Below, in pieces: positions 55,061 through 64,000 of a stretch of DNA of 64,000 bases (its first letter is position 1; every line of letters begins with the position of its first letter). Where the stretch lies: the NCBI GenBank assembly GCA_028683385.1, contig JAQUIJ010000006.1, positions 62,001 through 126,000 on the forward strand, written 5' to 3'. The DNA comes from Prolixibacteraceae bacterium (lineage in GTDB: Bacteria > Bacteroidota > Bacteroidia > Bacteroidales > Prolixibacteraceae). The notes beneath the pieces are model-generated. The model had not been told where the DNA came from. It saw nothing but the letters and a program-made list of their open reading frames with translations, and made no database searches. The translations under genes and the position numbers were made by a program.

Positions 55061-58000
55061 TTAGAAACTGATATTCAGGTTGAACCCAAAGCGACGGGTT
55101 GTAGGGGTTTGAAGTCCGGAAGAACCATTGCTTTCGTCGATGTATTGCTCGATATCGATATCGGTCCGTTCTGCAAAATACAACAGGTTACGGCCTACAA
55201 ACGAGATATTAGCCTGTTTGATAAAGGTTTTGCTTAATACAGTTTGAGGGATTGTGTAGGTTAAAACCACTTCGCGCAGTTTCACAAAAGTGCGGCTAAT
55301 GCGGTCAGCAACATCGGTTCCGTAGTAACGGCTGATGTAATCTTGCAGGTAAGTTGCCGTTGTGTTTGGTGCAAATTGCAACTTGTCGTAATTGGTAACC
55401 TGTCCGTCTGAATTGTATTCAATGGCCTGTCCGTTACTTACAACTACTCCTTCGCCAACGTATGATTTAATACCTTTGGTGTCGTTAATCCGGGCAGCTC
55501 CCATATCGCCAAGCACAGTGTTAATGTGGCGACCTCCCTGATATGTTTTCTTTTCAACATAGTCAAGAATATGTCCGCCAAATCGGCCGTCAAACTGAAC
55601 TTTCAGGCTTAAATTCTTGTATGAAAATGTGTTGTTTATCGCACCAACCCAATCCGAATTTGCATTTCCAAGATATTGGGCAACCGAGTTCCGAATAGGT
55701 CGACCACTGGCATCGTTTATAATTTTGCCATCCGAAGTTCTCACAAAGTCCGACCCATACATTTTGTCCATGCGGTCGCCTACTTTTAAATAGATGTTCA
55801 GTTTTTCAACTCCGGGGTAAATTTCTTTCAGATATCGTTGATAGGTTGAGTAGTTAGCCGAAATATCCCAGCTAAAGCCATTGACTTTATGCACCGGCGA
55901 TCCTGAAACATTGATTTCAATACCTTTTCGCTGAACTTTGATCCCATTCACTAAAGCCGACGAATACCCGGTTGCTCCTGAAATTGGCAAAGAAAAAATC
56001 TGAGGTCCGTCGATACTCGAAAAGTAGGTAACATCGAACATGAGTTTGTTTTCGAAAAGTCCCATATCCGTACCCACTTCCCATGCTGAACTTGAGTTTG
56101 GTTTCAGGTTAGGGTTCGAAATGGTGTTGGTAAAAGCAGCGGCTGGTTTTCCCTGAATCAGGTCAATGGAATATGATGAAGAATTCTGATAAGATGGGCC
56201 GTCGTAAGGCGAATAATAGTTACCGCCATAACCCGGAACCCACAATTGTCCAATAGTGCTTGATGTTAAGGCGCCACCGACTTGAGCATATGAACCTCTG
56301 ACTTTCCATGACTTAACGTAAGGAATAGTCATCAGTTTTGACAACTCGATACTGGTTGAAACCGATGGATAGAAATAAGTGTTGTGACTGGTTGGCAGGG
56401 TTGAGTTTTTATCGGCACGGCCGGTTAACGACAAGGTCAAAAAATCGTCGTAGGTAAGGTCGGCAGTGGCATAGGCACTCAACACTTGCATAGGAGCATA
56501 GAAGTTATACGATTTTACAGGGTTTTTTGAGTTACTCAGGTTATACCATCCCGGAACATTCATGTAATCGGTTGTGGCGTAGCTGCTTCTAAATGAGTAG
56601 GAACGAATATTTCCCCCGGCAGTGGCATGCAAACTTAGTTTTGGTACCACATAACGGTCGTACGATAAAAGTACATCGGTATTGTTTTCAAAAAGGTTAC
56701 GCTTGTCTTCGCGGTAATCGCCTTCGCCAGCTTCGCGACCATAAGGATGTGCCGAGTAAGGCAACTTTTCTGAACGGAATAAATCGTAGGTTGAAATGGC
56801 TGTTCGGGCTTGCAAATTAAAGTAATCGCTAATTTTGTATGATGTGGTTGCATTTCCTGTAAGGTCGTTTTTGTAGTGACCGCGTAACCATTCGTACGAC
56901 ATGAAGTAAGGATTGTGGTAACGTTGATATTCGGCATAAATGGATTGAACACCTTCTTTGCCGGGTTGCCAGTAGTTACGCATATCATCAATGTTCCAAT
57001 CGGCACCGCCCCAGGCAATGATGTTGTAGATAATACTGTTAGGACCATAGTTCACATCAGGAACATTGGGGGTGTATTGGCGACTATAAGCCATGTTGGC
57101 ACTTATACGAAGCTTCTTCGAAACGTTGTAGCCTCCGTTTAAATTGAAGTTGGTAATATTGAGCTTGGTATTTGGCACGATACCTTTTTGGTAACTGTGC
57201 GAAGCAGAGAAGCGAAGGTCGTATTTTTCGCCGCTTGCCGAAAGGGCTAAACTGTTGTTCGAAAGAAGTCCGGTTTCAAGAAAACGTTTCAGGTTATCTT
57301 TTCCACGGGCAACATATGGTGTTGGTTTAATATGGCCTGTGTAGGTTGAGCCATTCGCAAAAGTAGTCGTGTAAGAAGTTCCGGGTGTATATTCGCCATC
57401 GTATTGCGGAATCAATTGTCCGTCAAAGCGTGGTCCCCAAACATCATAGTCTCCATCATTCAATCCACCACCTTTCCCATCAGCAAATGCGTAGATTCCA
57501 TGGTCGCCGGGACCGTATTCGTCCTGAACTTTTGGAATGGCCAAAAAACCACTCTCGGTCATAGTGCTTGAATTGAAATCGACAGAGAAACCTCGTTTAT
57601 CAGAAGTTCCGCGTTTGGTCGTAATCTGAATGGCGCCGTATTGGCCTCTCGATCCATATAGTGCCGCAGCGGTAGGGCCTTTTAATACGGTATAGCTTTC
57701 AATGTCATCGGGGTTGATGTTCCAGGTATCGGTCTGAACCGGAACTCCATCAACGACATAGAGTGGAGCTGCTCCACGAAGTAGAACCGAAGGCGCTCCA
57801 AGAATTTCAGAAGAAGCGCCGACTGTTAAACCAGCTACTTTTCCGGTCAGGGCATTGATCGCGTTAGGTTCCCTGGCTTTAACCAACTCAGTACCTTTTA
57901 CGTCCTGAATGGAAAACCCGATGGTGCTTTTTTCTTTTACAATACCTAATGCTGTTACAACTACTTCTTTGATTTCCTGTTTCGAATCTTCTAAAGTAAT

Positions 58001-58270
58001 ATCGATCACTTTTTGATTGCCAACCGTAACTTCAATGGTTTCGAATCCGATATACGATGCGACCAAAATGTCTTTCGGTTCTGCCTTAATGGTGAAATGC
58101 CCATTAACATCCGATAAGGTTCCGTTAGTGGTTCCCTTTACCAGAATGGTTGCGCTTGGCAGACTCTCTCCATTGCTGGTTTTTACCGTTCCTTCAACAG
58201 TTGCCTTTTGGGCAAATACCGTTGATCCAATCAGAAGGAACATGATAATTAATAAGGTAAATTTTTGCAT
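55061..58270 (-). CDS. SusC/RagA-family TonB-dependent receptor
   Basis: A 1069-residue outer-membrane receptor with a signal peptide (about 1-20), a carboxypeptidase-like regulatory domain (about 22-100, VEGTVKTSNGESLPSATILVKGTTNGTLSDVNGHFTI), a plug (about 110-225, VNALTGKVAGLTVGASSE type, ending LRGAAPLYVVDGVP and PTAAALYGSRGQYGAIQITTKRG) and a 22-strand barrel ending FGFNLNISF. It pairs with the SusD-like gene, so it transports an oligomeric or bulky ligand, not simply a siderophore. The cargo is not established. Confidence 0.95.
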   Translation of the reverse strand: MQKFTLLIIMFLLIGSTVFAQKATVEGTVKTSNGESLPSATILVKGTTNGTLSDVNGHFTIKAEPKDILVASYIGFETIEVTVGNQKVIDITLEDSKQEIKEVVVTALGIVKEKSTIGFSIQDVKGTELVKAREPNAINALTGKVAGLTVGASSEILGAPSVLLRGAAPLYVVDGVPVQTDTWNINPDDIESYTVLKGPTAAALYGSRGQYGAIQITTKRGTSDKRGFSVDFNSSTMTESGFLAIPKVQDEYGPGDHGIYAFADGKGGGLNDGDYDVWGPRFDGQLIPQYDGEYTPGTSYTTTFANGSTYTGHIKPTPYVARGKDNLKRFLETGLLSNNSLALSASGEKYDLRFSASHSYQKGIVPNTKLNITNFNLNGGYNVSKKLRISANMAYSRQYTPNVPDVNYGPNSIIYNIIAWGGADWNIDDMRNYWQPGKEGVQSIYAEYQRYHNPYFMSYEWLRGHYKNDLTGNATTSYKISDYFNLQARTAISTYDLFRSEKLPYSAHPYGREAGEGDYREDKRNLFENNTDVLLSYDRYVVPKLSLHATAGGNIRSYSFRSSYATTDYMNVPGWYNLSNSKNPVKSYNFYAPMQVLSAYATADLTYDDFLTLSLTGRADKNSTLPTSHNTYFYPSVSTSIELSKLMTIPYVKSWKVRGSYAQVGGALTSSTIGQLWVPGYGGNYYSPYDGPSYQNSSSYSIDLIQGKPAAAFTNTISNPNLKPNSSSAWEVGTDMGLFENKLMFDVTYFSSIDGPQIFSLPISGATGYSSALVNGIKVQRKGIEINVSGSPVHKVNGFSWDISANYSTYQRYLKEIYPGVEKLNIYLKVGDRMDKMYGSDFVRTSDGKIINDASGRPIRNSVAQYLGNANSDWVGAINNTFSYKNLSLKVQFDGRFGGHILDYVEKKTYQGGRHINTVLGDMGAARINDTKGIKSYVGEGVVVSNGQAIEYNSDGQVTNYDKLQFAPNTTATYLQDYISRYYGTDVADRISRTFVKLREVVLTYTIPQTVLSKTFIKQANISFVGRNLLYFAERTDIDIEQYIDESNGSSGLQTPTTRRFGFNLNISF

Positions 58271-58390
58271 TTTTACTTGGTTAGAATTAATACTTTTCTT
58301 CTCTTTTTTTTGACATAGAAATGGCCGTTTACAGCATTTTGTGCCATAAAAACCAGTAAAATCAATAATTAATAAATTGCTTTTTTATAT

Positions 58391-58930
58391 TTAGAATACC
58401 AGATTTACCTGCTTGGTAAATAGGTTGGTCAACGAATTTGCATCATTGGTTTCGCCGATTGCTTTTTCAAAACTGGCAGTTTCGGCGGTAAGCACATTAA
58501 ATGCAACATCCAATACCTTATTAAATTCGGCTGATGCGGTTTCGGTTGTGAGTTCTCCCTTCTTTACTGATTTTTTCAAGTAACGCTCAATCTTCTTTAC
58601 CGCATCGTATATTACAGGTTTACGAATCATTGTGCGGGTTTGCGGGTTTCCGGGTACGATTGGAACCTCGTAGGTATATTTCGAATTGAGCAAGTACAAT
58701 TTTTCGGCTACCAGTTTCCCCAGAAAATGTTCGCCAATCATTTCGCTTGAAATAGCTTTCAACTCATTGTTGTTGTCAGAAGCCCTAAACTCAAAACTAG
58801 GTAATCCGGCAAGGGCAACCTTTGTTGTTTTAGTGTCGCCGGTAAAATTCATCGCCAAAGCCTCTTGTGCAAATACCCTCCCAACTATCGATGAGAAAAT
58901 AATAACTGTAAAAAGTAATTTTGTTTTCAT
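58391..58930 (-). CDS. small secreted protein of unknown function
   Basis: A 179-residue protein with a signal peptide (about 1-21, GRVFAQ). The mature part is helical with many Lys and Glu (YDAVKKIERYLKKSVKKGELTTETASAEFNKVLDVAFNVLTAETASFEKAIGE). I do not recognise a family. It lies between the PbfA-like gene and susC, 120 bp upstream of the latter, in the same direction. Copy 2 of the conserved 61-bp module lies 43 bp upstream of its ATG. Confidence 0.7.
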   Translation of the reverse strand: MKTKLLFTVIIFSSIVGRVFAQEALAMNFTGDTKTTKVALAGLPSFEFRASDNNNELKAISSEMIGEHFLGKLVAEKLYLLNSKYTYEVPIVPGNPQTRTMIRKPVIYDAVKKIERYLKKSVKKGELTTETASAEFNKVLDVAFNVLTAETASFEKAIGETNDANSLTNLFTKQVNLVF

Positions 58931-58973
58931 TCGTATACAATGTTTTTGATTTGTTGAAAGTCGTCACGTACTC

Positions 58974-59034
58974 ATGGAATAGCCATTTATACATTTTCGG
59001 TTGGTATAGGCATTTGCCCTTATGGCTATTTCAT
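58974..59034 (-). promoter_or_regulatory. conserved 61-bp upstream module, copy 2
   Basis: On the minus strand it begins ATGAAATAGCCAT and ends AAATGTATAAATGGCTATTC plus CAT, the same outer sequences and length as copy 1 at 34168-34228. It precedes the 179-residue secreted protein gene (ATG at 58930) by 43 bp. Both copies point the same way toward their downstream genes, which supports a shared regulator or leader. Confidence 0.6.
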
Positions 59035-59130
59035 GATCTAACTGTTTGTTTATCGGTACAAAGGTCTGTTTGTAATATTGTAATCTGATTATGAATGGAT
59101 TAATCTTCGATTAATATTTTGTAGCGTTTT

Positions 59131-60492
59131 TTATAAATCTTTAACCAAATTATTCTTGAAGGCCTGCGAAAGAATGGAAATTGCTTTTTGCAAATCTTCA
59201 CGGCTGATTGTCAACGCCGGTGAAAGTTGAAGCACATTTCCCTGTGAGACTTTAAAACTCAATCCATGAGCCATACAATCGTACATGATTTGTTCGGCTG
59301 CTTCACTTGCTTTCTCTTTTGTTTCACGATTTTTCACCAGTTCAATGCCCCACAAAAGGCCTAACCCGCAGATGTCGCCAATCATTGGGAACTGTTCTTT
59401 CAGAAGGTTTAATTCTTTGTGCATCCAAAGTCCATCATCTAAAACTTTTTGCAGAAGGTTTTCTTCTTCGATATAATTAATAGTTGCCAGCGCGGCCACG
59501 CTTCCCAACGGACTCTTTTCGTGGGTGTAATGGCCCAGTGAAATATTCTGAGCAACGTTATAATTATCGCGCGCCACCATGGCCGCAAATGGGATGATAC
59601 CACCTCCCAGTCCTTTCCCTAAGCAGATGATGTCGGGTTCAATGCCGAAGTTTTCGAAAGCGAACATTTTGCCTGTACGCCCAAGCGCAATCGGAATCTC
59701 ATCGAGAATTAACAGAACACCATGCCTGGTGCATATTTCACGAACCCGTTTCCAGTATGCTTTTGAAGGAATTTGCACATCGGTATTCCGAATGGTTTCA
59801 GCCAGAAACGCGCCAACCTCACCATCTTTTTCGATTACATATTCCAGATAATCGGCGTATTTTAACTGATCCTCTTCTGTATTTCCAAAAATACCCCGGA
59901 ATGTGGTTGGTGGAGGAATGTGCATTACCCCCGGAAGTAATGGTTCCATTTGTTTTCTGAAAATAGCTTCACCGCCAGCCGAAATGGCATCGAGCGAAGC
60001 GCCGTGAAACGAATCCCAAAGCGAAACGAGTTTGTGCTTTCCGGTAACCACACGTGCAAGTTTCAACGCTATGCCAATAACCGAAGTTCCACCCGGAGCA
60101 AATAAACTTCGGTTCAGGTTTCCAGGCAACAAATCGGCCAATTTCCGGGCCAGTTCAACAGCAGGCTGATTGGTGTACCTGCGCGGTGAAAACGGCAGGC
60201 TCTTGAGTTGTTCAGTAATTCGACTGATGACATAATCATTTCCGTAGCCCAACTGGTGAACATTGTTTCCGTGAAAATCCAGTAATTTTCTTCCGGAGAT
60301 CGTTTGCATCCCGCTTCCTTTACAGTTTTCCAACACATCGAGGCAAGGGGTCGACATCGACTGGTGTATAAAATAGCGGGCGTCGTCGGCCAGAATCTGG
60401 CGGGTTAAAGGATCAGTAATCGTCTGATTCCATTTCAGGCGCCCTTTGGTAAAATTGATGTCGCCTTCGGTTAGTAATCCGGTAATTTCCAT
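59131..60492 (-). CDS. pbfA: class III PLP enzyme, probable (R)-1-hydroxy-2-aminoethylphosphonate ammonia-lyase
   Basis: A 453-residue fold-type I enzyme with Asp264 in LILDEIPIALGRTGKMF and PLP lysine Lys293 in LGKGLGGGIIPFAAMVA. Segments such as ADDARYFIHQSMSTPCLDVLENC, LDFHGNNVHQLGYGN, SPRRYTNQPAVELARKLADLLPG and LGHYTHEKSPLG match what I recall of PbfA, which turns hydroxylated AEP into phosphonoacetaldehyde and ammonia. That product feeds PhnX, which is in the same cluster with PhnW. It is the most upstream gene of the minus-strand island. An ordinary acyl-chain transaminase is the alternative; the cluster favours PbfA. Confidence 0.8.
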   Translation of the reverse strand: MEITGLLTEGDINFTKGRLKWNQTITDPLTRQILADDARYFIHQSMSTPCLDVLENCKGSGMQTISGRKLLDFHGNNVHQLGYGNDYVISRITEQLKSLPFSPRRYTNQPAVELARKLADLLPGNLNRSLFAPGGTSVIGIALKLARVVTGKHKLVSLWDSFHGASLDAISAGGEAIFRKQMEPLLPGVMHIPPPTTFRGIFGNTEEDQLKYADYLEYVIEKDGEVGAFLAETIRNTDVQIPSKAYWKRVREICTRHGVLLILDEIPIALGRTGKMFAFENFGIEPDIICLGKGLGGGIIPFAAMVARDNYNVAQNISLGHYTHEKSPLGSVAALATINYIEEENLLQKVLDDGLWMHKELNLLKEQFPMIGDICGLGLLWGIELVKNRETKEKASEAAEQIMYDCMAHGLSFKVSQGNVLQLSPALTISREDLQKAISILSQAFKNNLVKDL

Positions 60493-61189
60493 TTTGATTT
60501 AGGTTAATGCTTATTCATGTGATGACCCGTTTTACCTTTCCTAATTAAATAAACGGGATGGCCATATATTTCTCATTTCATAAAAATCGCCGCTTGATCT
60601 GCTTCAGTGTTGTGCTGAGTTTAACAGTTGAATTTTGAATACGGCAATTCAAGAATAAGTTCAATCCAAACTTAGGATATCCGGGAATGTGATACGTTAT
60701 GAGATCGTTACCATAGTGATGAGCCAAAGTTATTAAACAGCCAAACAACGATTAAAGAAGTATTTCGGGTTGATTACGTTGTGATACAAAAAAGAAATAC
60801 TTGCTTTTTGGCCAACAAATCCCTTCAGTTTCAAAATTTCACTTCCCCGATAAAATCAAACTCTGATTCGAAACTTAAAGTTACTACCCAAACGACAAGA
60901 ACATAGTCATCTAGCTTTTCATCGAAGCTTAACACAGTCTTAATGCTTAATGCAGTATAAATGCGATAAAAGGTATGTTGATTAAGTATCTGGTATTGTG
61001 GCGATTAATTTCTGTTGTTACAATCTTGTTATTCAAATGTAACTGGACTGCAAACATAAATTAACCCATTTGTAATTCCTGAACTATTCCTTTGAGCCAA
61101 AATCAAAGCATAAAATCAAAGTTTTGAATGAATAGGGCATGATAAACGGCGCCACGAAGCATTCAATGTATTAACTAATTTATATTCGA
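60493..61189. other. 697-bp divergent intergenic region
   Basis: It separates the PbfA-like gene (minus) from the TonB-dependent receptor (plus) and must hold both promoters. I see no ORF that looks coding. At 61015-61020 and 61026-61031 a TTGTTA repeat spaced 11 bp resembles, weakly, the Pho-box-like units at 48561. Confidence 0.4.
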
Positions 61190-64000
61190 GTGAAACTGAA
61201 ACAAATTTTGCTGTTTGCCTTTTGGATGATCGTTGCGATTGCCGGCAAGTCACAAACTGGTGTTATTAAAGGAACAATTACTGATGCCAACACCAAAGAA
61301 TCGTTAATTGGAGCCACTGTAGTTATACAAGGAACTGCCAAAGGAGCTTCTTCCGATTTTGATGGAAATTTCCGGATCGACAACGTTAAAGCAGGTTCGT
61401 ACAACCTGGTTATTTCGTACATCTCATACGACAACCAAATTGTTAGGGCAGAGGTAACTGAAGGAAAGGAAACGGTACTGAATTTTGCTCTCAAATCGGC
61501 TTCAGTTGATATTGATGAAGTAAAAGTAGTTGCCAAACGACGAGACAATACAGAAGTTTCAATGGTATCGTCGCTCAAAGCAGGTAACCTTATTGTTAGC
61601 GGAATTTCAGCCCAACAAATTGGGAAATCGCAGGATAAAGATGCAGCAGAAGTCATTCGCCGCGTTCCGGGAATCACCATTACTGACGGGCGTTTCGTGA
61701 TTGTACGTGGATTGATTGAACGATACAATTCGGTAATGCTGAACGGAGCAACAGCTCCCAGTTTCGAAGCCGACAAACGGGCTTTTTCGTTTGATGCCAT
61801 TCCCAGCGGAATGATCAACAACATCCTGATTTATAAAAGTCCGGCGCCTGAGCTACCTGCCGATTTCGCCGGAGCGGCCATAAATGTGGAAACGAAGAGC
61901 AATGCCGACGAAAACAGTCTGGTTATCGCATACAATACGAAATATGTTGAACATACCACCTTCAATAACAAGTTCCAAACCTACCAGGGTGGGAAAACCG
62001 ACTGGCTGGGATACGACGATGGAACAAGGGATGTTCCGAAGGGAGTGCCATCGGCTGATGTGTTTAAAGGACTTTATACCTGGAAAAGTATCGATGATTA
62101 CATGCAAAAAACTACCGATCTGGTAAAGGTTTCGAAGCTGTTCAGTAACAATTGGGAGTCTAAATCAAAAGCCCCACTTCCTGATCAAAGTTTATCCATC
62201 ACGCTGCAACGGCGTTTTGTTCTGGGAAAAGTTTCGTTAGGCAATATTTCTTCCTTTTCATACAATTCGTCAAGCGATTACCTGAAAGTTAACCGAGAGG
62301 AATATCAGGATTATTCTGAATCACAAAACAGGGTGATTAAAGATTTCGATTTTCACGATCAGAAATCGAAAGAATCGACGAAAATTGGGTTCATCCATAA
62401 CTGGAACTTGCTTTATGGCAACAACCAGAAACTTGAATTCAGGAACCTGGTGAATCAGATGGGTAATAAAACCACTAACATCAGAGATGGGGTAAATTAC
62501 TACAATGTGGACACTATCCATGCGATTGACCTGCGCTACGAAAGTCGTTTTATTTATTCAGGACAGTTGGCCGGAGAGCAACATTTTAATCACGAACGAA
62601 CCAAGTTTAACTGGATGGCTGGATATGGGTACACCAAAAATTCGCAACCCGACAACCGCCGACTGACTTTTATTCTGGATAATAATCAAAATGGCGATCA
62701 TTACAATGAATACTTCCTTCGGATGCAAAATGTACCGAATGCTTATCTGGGCGGACGTTTGTGGCTAAACCTCAACGAGAATATTTACAATTACAAAGCC
62801 GATCTTGAACACTTGTTCAAAATTTTCAATAGCAACGCCGACTATACTTTAAAAGCTGGAGTTTCATACGAACGCAAAAAACGTGAGTTTAGCTCTCGCT
62901 TAATAGGAGCTGTTGCTTACAACAATCCACCCGATATTTTCTACAAGCCTGCCAGCGAGATTTTTTCAGAAGAAAATATCTATTTTGACCAAACAGCTCC
63001 ATTCAATCAGGACGGGATAACCTACCGTGATAATACTGCCGCGAAAGACAGTTACGATGGGGAAGACAAAATTTTGGCCGGTTACATCGGGTTAAAAATT
63101 CCAATTTCGAAAAAGATAAATGCATACGGTGGCGTGCGTTTCGAAAAGTTTAACCGGAAAATCAGCAATTTCTACGAAAAGACCGGGAATACCGACAACC
63201 TTGACATCGTTCGGGATACCATCAATTATTTCCCATCGATTAACCTGACTTACAACATCAACGATAAAAACCTGTTCCGCTTCTCATACGGCAAAACGAT
63301 TAATCGTCCGGAATTCAGGGAAATGTCGAATTTTGATTACCAGGACTTCGACATGTTCGCCATTATTCACGGGAACGATACGCTGAAAAGCGCCTACATT
63401 GATAATTACGACCTTCGTTACGAATGGTATCCTTCGGCAGGCGAAGTCGTTTCGTTAGCAGCTTTTTATAAAGATTTTACCGATCCGATTGAAGTATTCC
63501 TGATTCCAGCCGGAACGGGTTACGACTACAAACCTTTCAATACCGAAAAGGCCTATAGTATGGGGCTTGAACTGGATGCCCGCAAGCAATTCACCGAATT
63601 TGAACATTCAAGTGGATTCCTGAATTACCTAAAAAACCTGACCGTAATTTTCAACACTTCGCTCATAAAGAGCCAGATAAATACCTCACAGCAAGGCTTT
63701 GCCCGCGATAAGAAACGAATCATGCAAGGCCAGTCTCCCTACATCATTAACCTCGGGTTAAACTACACCAGTGAAGCGTCAAAATTTAATGTTGGCGTTA
63801 ATTTTAACCGGCTTGGGAAACGAATTGCCTATGTCGGAAACCCTCTGAACCCACATACCTGGGAACTTCCACGAAATTCACTTGACCTGACTATTCAAAA
63901 GGAATTGGGCAAACGAGTGACTTTTAAGGCTGGTGTTAAGGACATCCTGAATAATCCTGTACGTTTTGTTCAGTACTATGGAACGAACGATAACATTACA
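61190..64000 (+). CDS. TonB-dependent receptor with carboxypeptidase-like domain, C-terminus beyond window
   Basis: The frame is open for 937 codons from the GTG at 61190 to the window end. The GTG start gives VKLKQILLFAFWMIVAIAG as signal peptide; I see no ATG in good position. After the regulatory domain (GVIKGTITDANTKESLIGATVVIQGTAKGASSDFDGNFRI) follows a plug (QDKDAAEVIRRVPGITITDGRFVIVRGLIERYNSVMLNGA, then ELPADFAGAAINVETK) and barrel strands. No SusD gene is visible next to it, and the plug wording RVPGITITDGRFVIVRGL is that of classical TonB receptors, not SusC. Its ligand is unknown. Confidence 0.9.
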   Translation, partial: MKLKQILLFAFWMIVAIAGKSQTGVIKGTITDANTKESLIGATVVIQGTAKGASSDFDGNFRIDNVKAGSYNLVISYISYDNQIVRAEVTEGKETVLNFALKSASVDIDEVKVVAKRRDNTEVSMVSSLKAGNLIVSGISAQQIGKSQDKDAAEVIRRVPGITITDGRFVIVRGLIERYNSVMLNGATAPSFEADKRAFSFDAIPSGMINNILIYKSPAPELPADFAGAAINVETKSNADENSLVIAYNTKYVEHTTFNNKFQTYQGGKTDWLGYDDGTRDVPKGVPSADVFKGLYTWKSIDDYMQKTTDLVKVSKLFSNNWESKSKAPLPDQSLSITLQRRFVLGKVSLGNISSFSYNSSSDYLKVNREEYQDYSESQNRVIKDFDFHDQKSKESTKIGFIHNWNLLYGNNQKLEFRNLVNQMGNKTTNIRDGVNYYNVDTIHAIDLRYESRFIYSGQLAGEQHFNHERTKFNWMAGYGYTKNSQPDNRRLTFILDNNQNGDHYNEYFLRMQNVPNAYLGGRLWLNLNENIYNYKADLEHLFKIFNSNADYTLKAGVSYERKKREFSSRLIGAVAYNNPPDIFYKPASEIFSEENIYFDQTAPFNQDGITYRDNTAAKDSYDGEDKILAGYIGLKIPISKKINAYGGVRFEKFNRKISNFYEKTGNTDNLDIVRDTINYFPSINLTYNINDKNLFRFSYGKTINRPEFREMSNFDYQDFDMFAIIHGNDTLKSAYIDNYDLRYEWYPSAGEVVSLAAFYKDFTDPIEVFLIPAGTGYDYKPFNTEKAYSMGLELDARKQFTEFEHSSGFLNYLKNLTVIFNTSLIKSQINTSQQGFARDKKRIMQGQSPYIINLGLNYTSEASKFNVGVNFNRLGKRIAYVGNPLNPHTWELPRNSLDLTIQKELGKRVTFKAGVKDILNNPVRFVQYYGTNDNIT

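Noticed and set aside
1-64000. tRNA, rRNA, phage, toxin-antitoxin or restriction genes
   Set aside because: I looked at intergenic regions by eye and found none; a covariance-model search (tRNAscan-SE, Infernal) would be decisive.

Overview
The window reads as chromosomal DNA from a member of the Bacteroidota, probably an environmental member of the Bacteroidales/Marinilabiliales. The taxon is inferred from gene content: a SusC/SusD pair, type IX secretion components and cargo (PorZ, a C-terminal sorting domain), head-GIN proteins, a bacterial GH3 protein, lipoprotein-type SPOR protein, and -7 promoter boxes of the TAnnTTTG type. I see no rRNA or tRNA genes, no CRISPR array, no phage and no complete insertion sequence. 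Several short structured repeats (MITE- or REP-like) lie between genes.

Left part (1-20 kb): mostly housekeeping. A LytTR response regulator runs off the left edge; then tsaB with a DUF3108 gene, efp, an O-antigen-ligase/Wzz-like pair, tyrS, cvpA, a GH3 acyl-amido synthetase homologue, a deoxynucleoside kinase, a compact rdgB-porZ-recO operon, an aminotransferase paralogue that lacks its PLP lysine, a frameshifted DUF1801 gene, a PQQ-type beta-propeller protein, a SPOR lipoprotein, a degenerate GIY-YIG protein and an acyl-CoA dehydrogenase.

Middle (20-42 kb): envelope and transport functions. These are an orphan MacA/HlyD-like adaptor, an OmpA-like outer-membrane protein, a TetR regulator, a secreted arylsulfatase, a complete heavy-metal-type RND efflux operon (TolC, adaptor, CusA/CzcA pump), an ABC-F ATPase, two head-GIN beta-helix proteins, two tandem paralogues of an unknown secreted protein, pgeF, and a lipoprotein next to an M43 metalloprotease with a type IX sorting domain.

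Right part (42-61 kb): a phosphorus-acquisition island, all on the minus strand. In transcription order it holds a class-III PLP enzyme that looks like PbfA (hydroxy-aminoethylphosphonate ammonia-lyase), a small secreted protein, SusC, SusD, PhnX, a secreted alkaline-phosphatase-superfamily hydrolase, an MFS permease, PhnW, then a phosphate porin, PstS, PstC, PstA, PstB and PhoU. An array of 11-bp-phased TGTAA repeats resembling a Pho box precedes the porin. Read together, the locus could bind and import a phosphonate-bearing substrate, release aminoethylphosphonate (AEP), convert it to phosphonoacetaldehyde and then acetaldehyde plus phosphate, and handle free phosphate through Pst. The SusCD link to AEP catabolism is the most interesting system in the window. 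A second TonB-dependent receptor starts at 61190 and runs off the right edge.

Other points of note are a 61-bp conserved upstream module found twice in the same orientation to its downstream gene, a degenerate 40-bp tandem repeat, and a threefold 16-residue repeat in the periplasmic loop of PstC.
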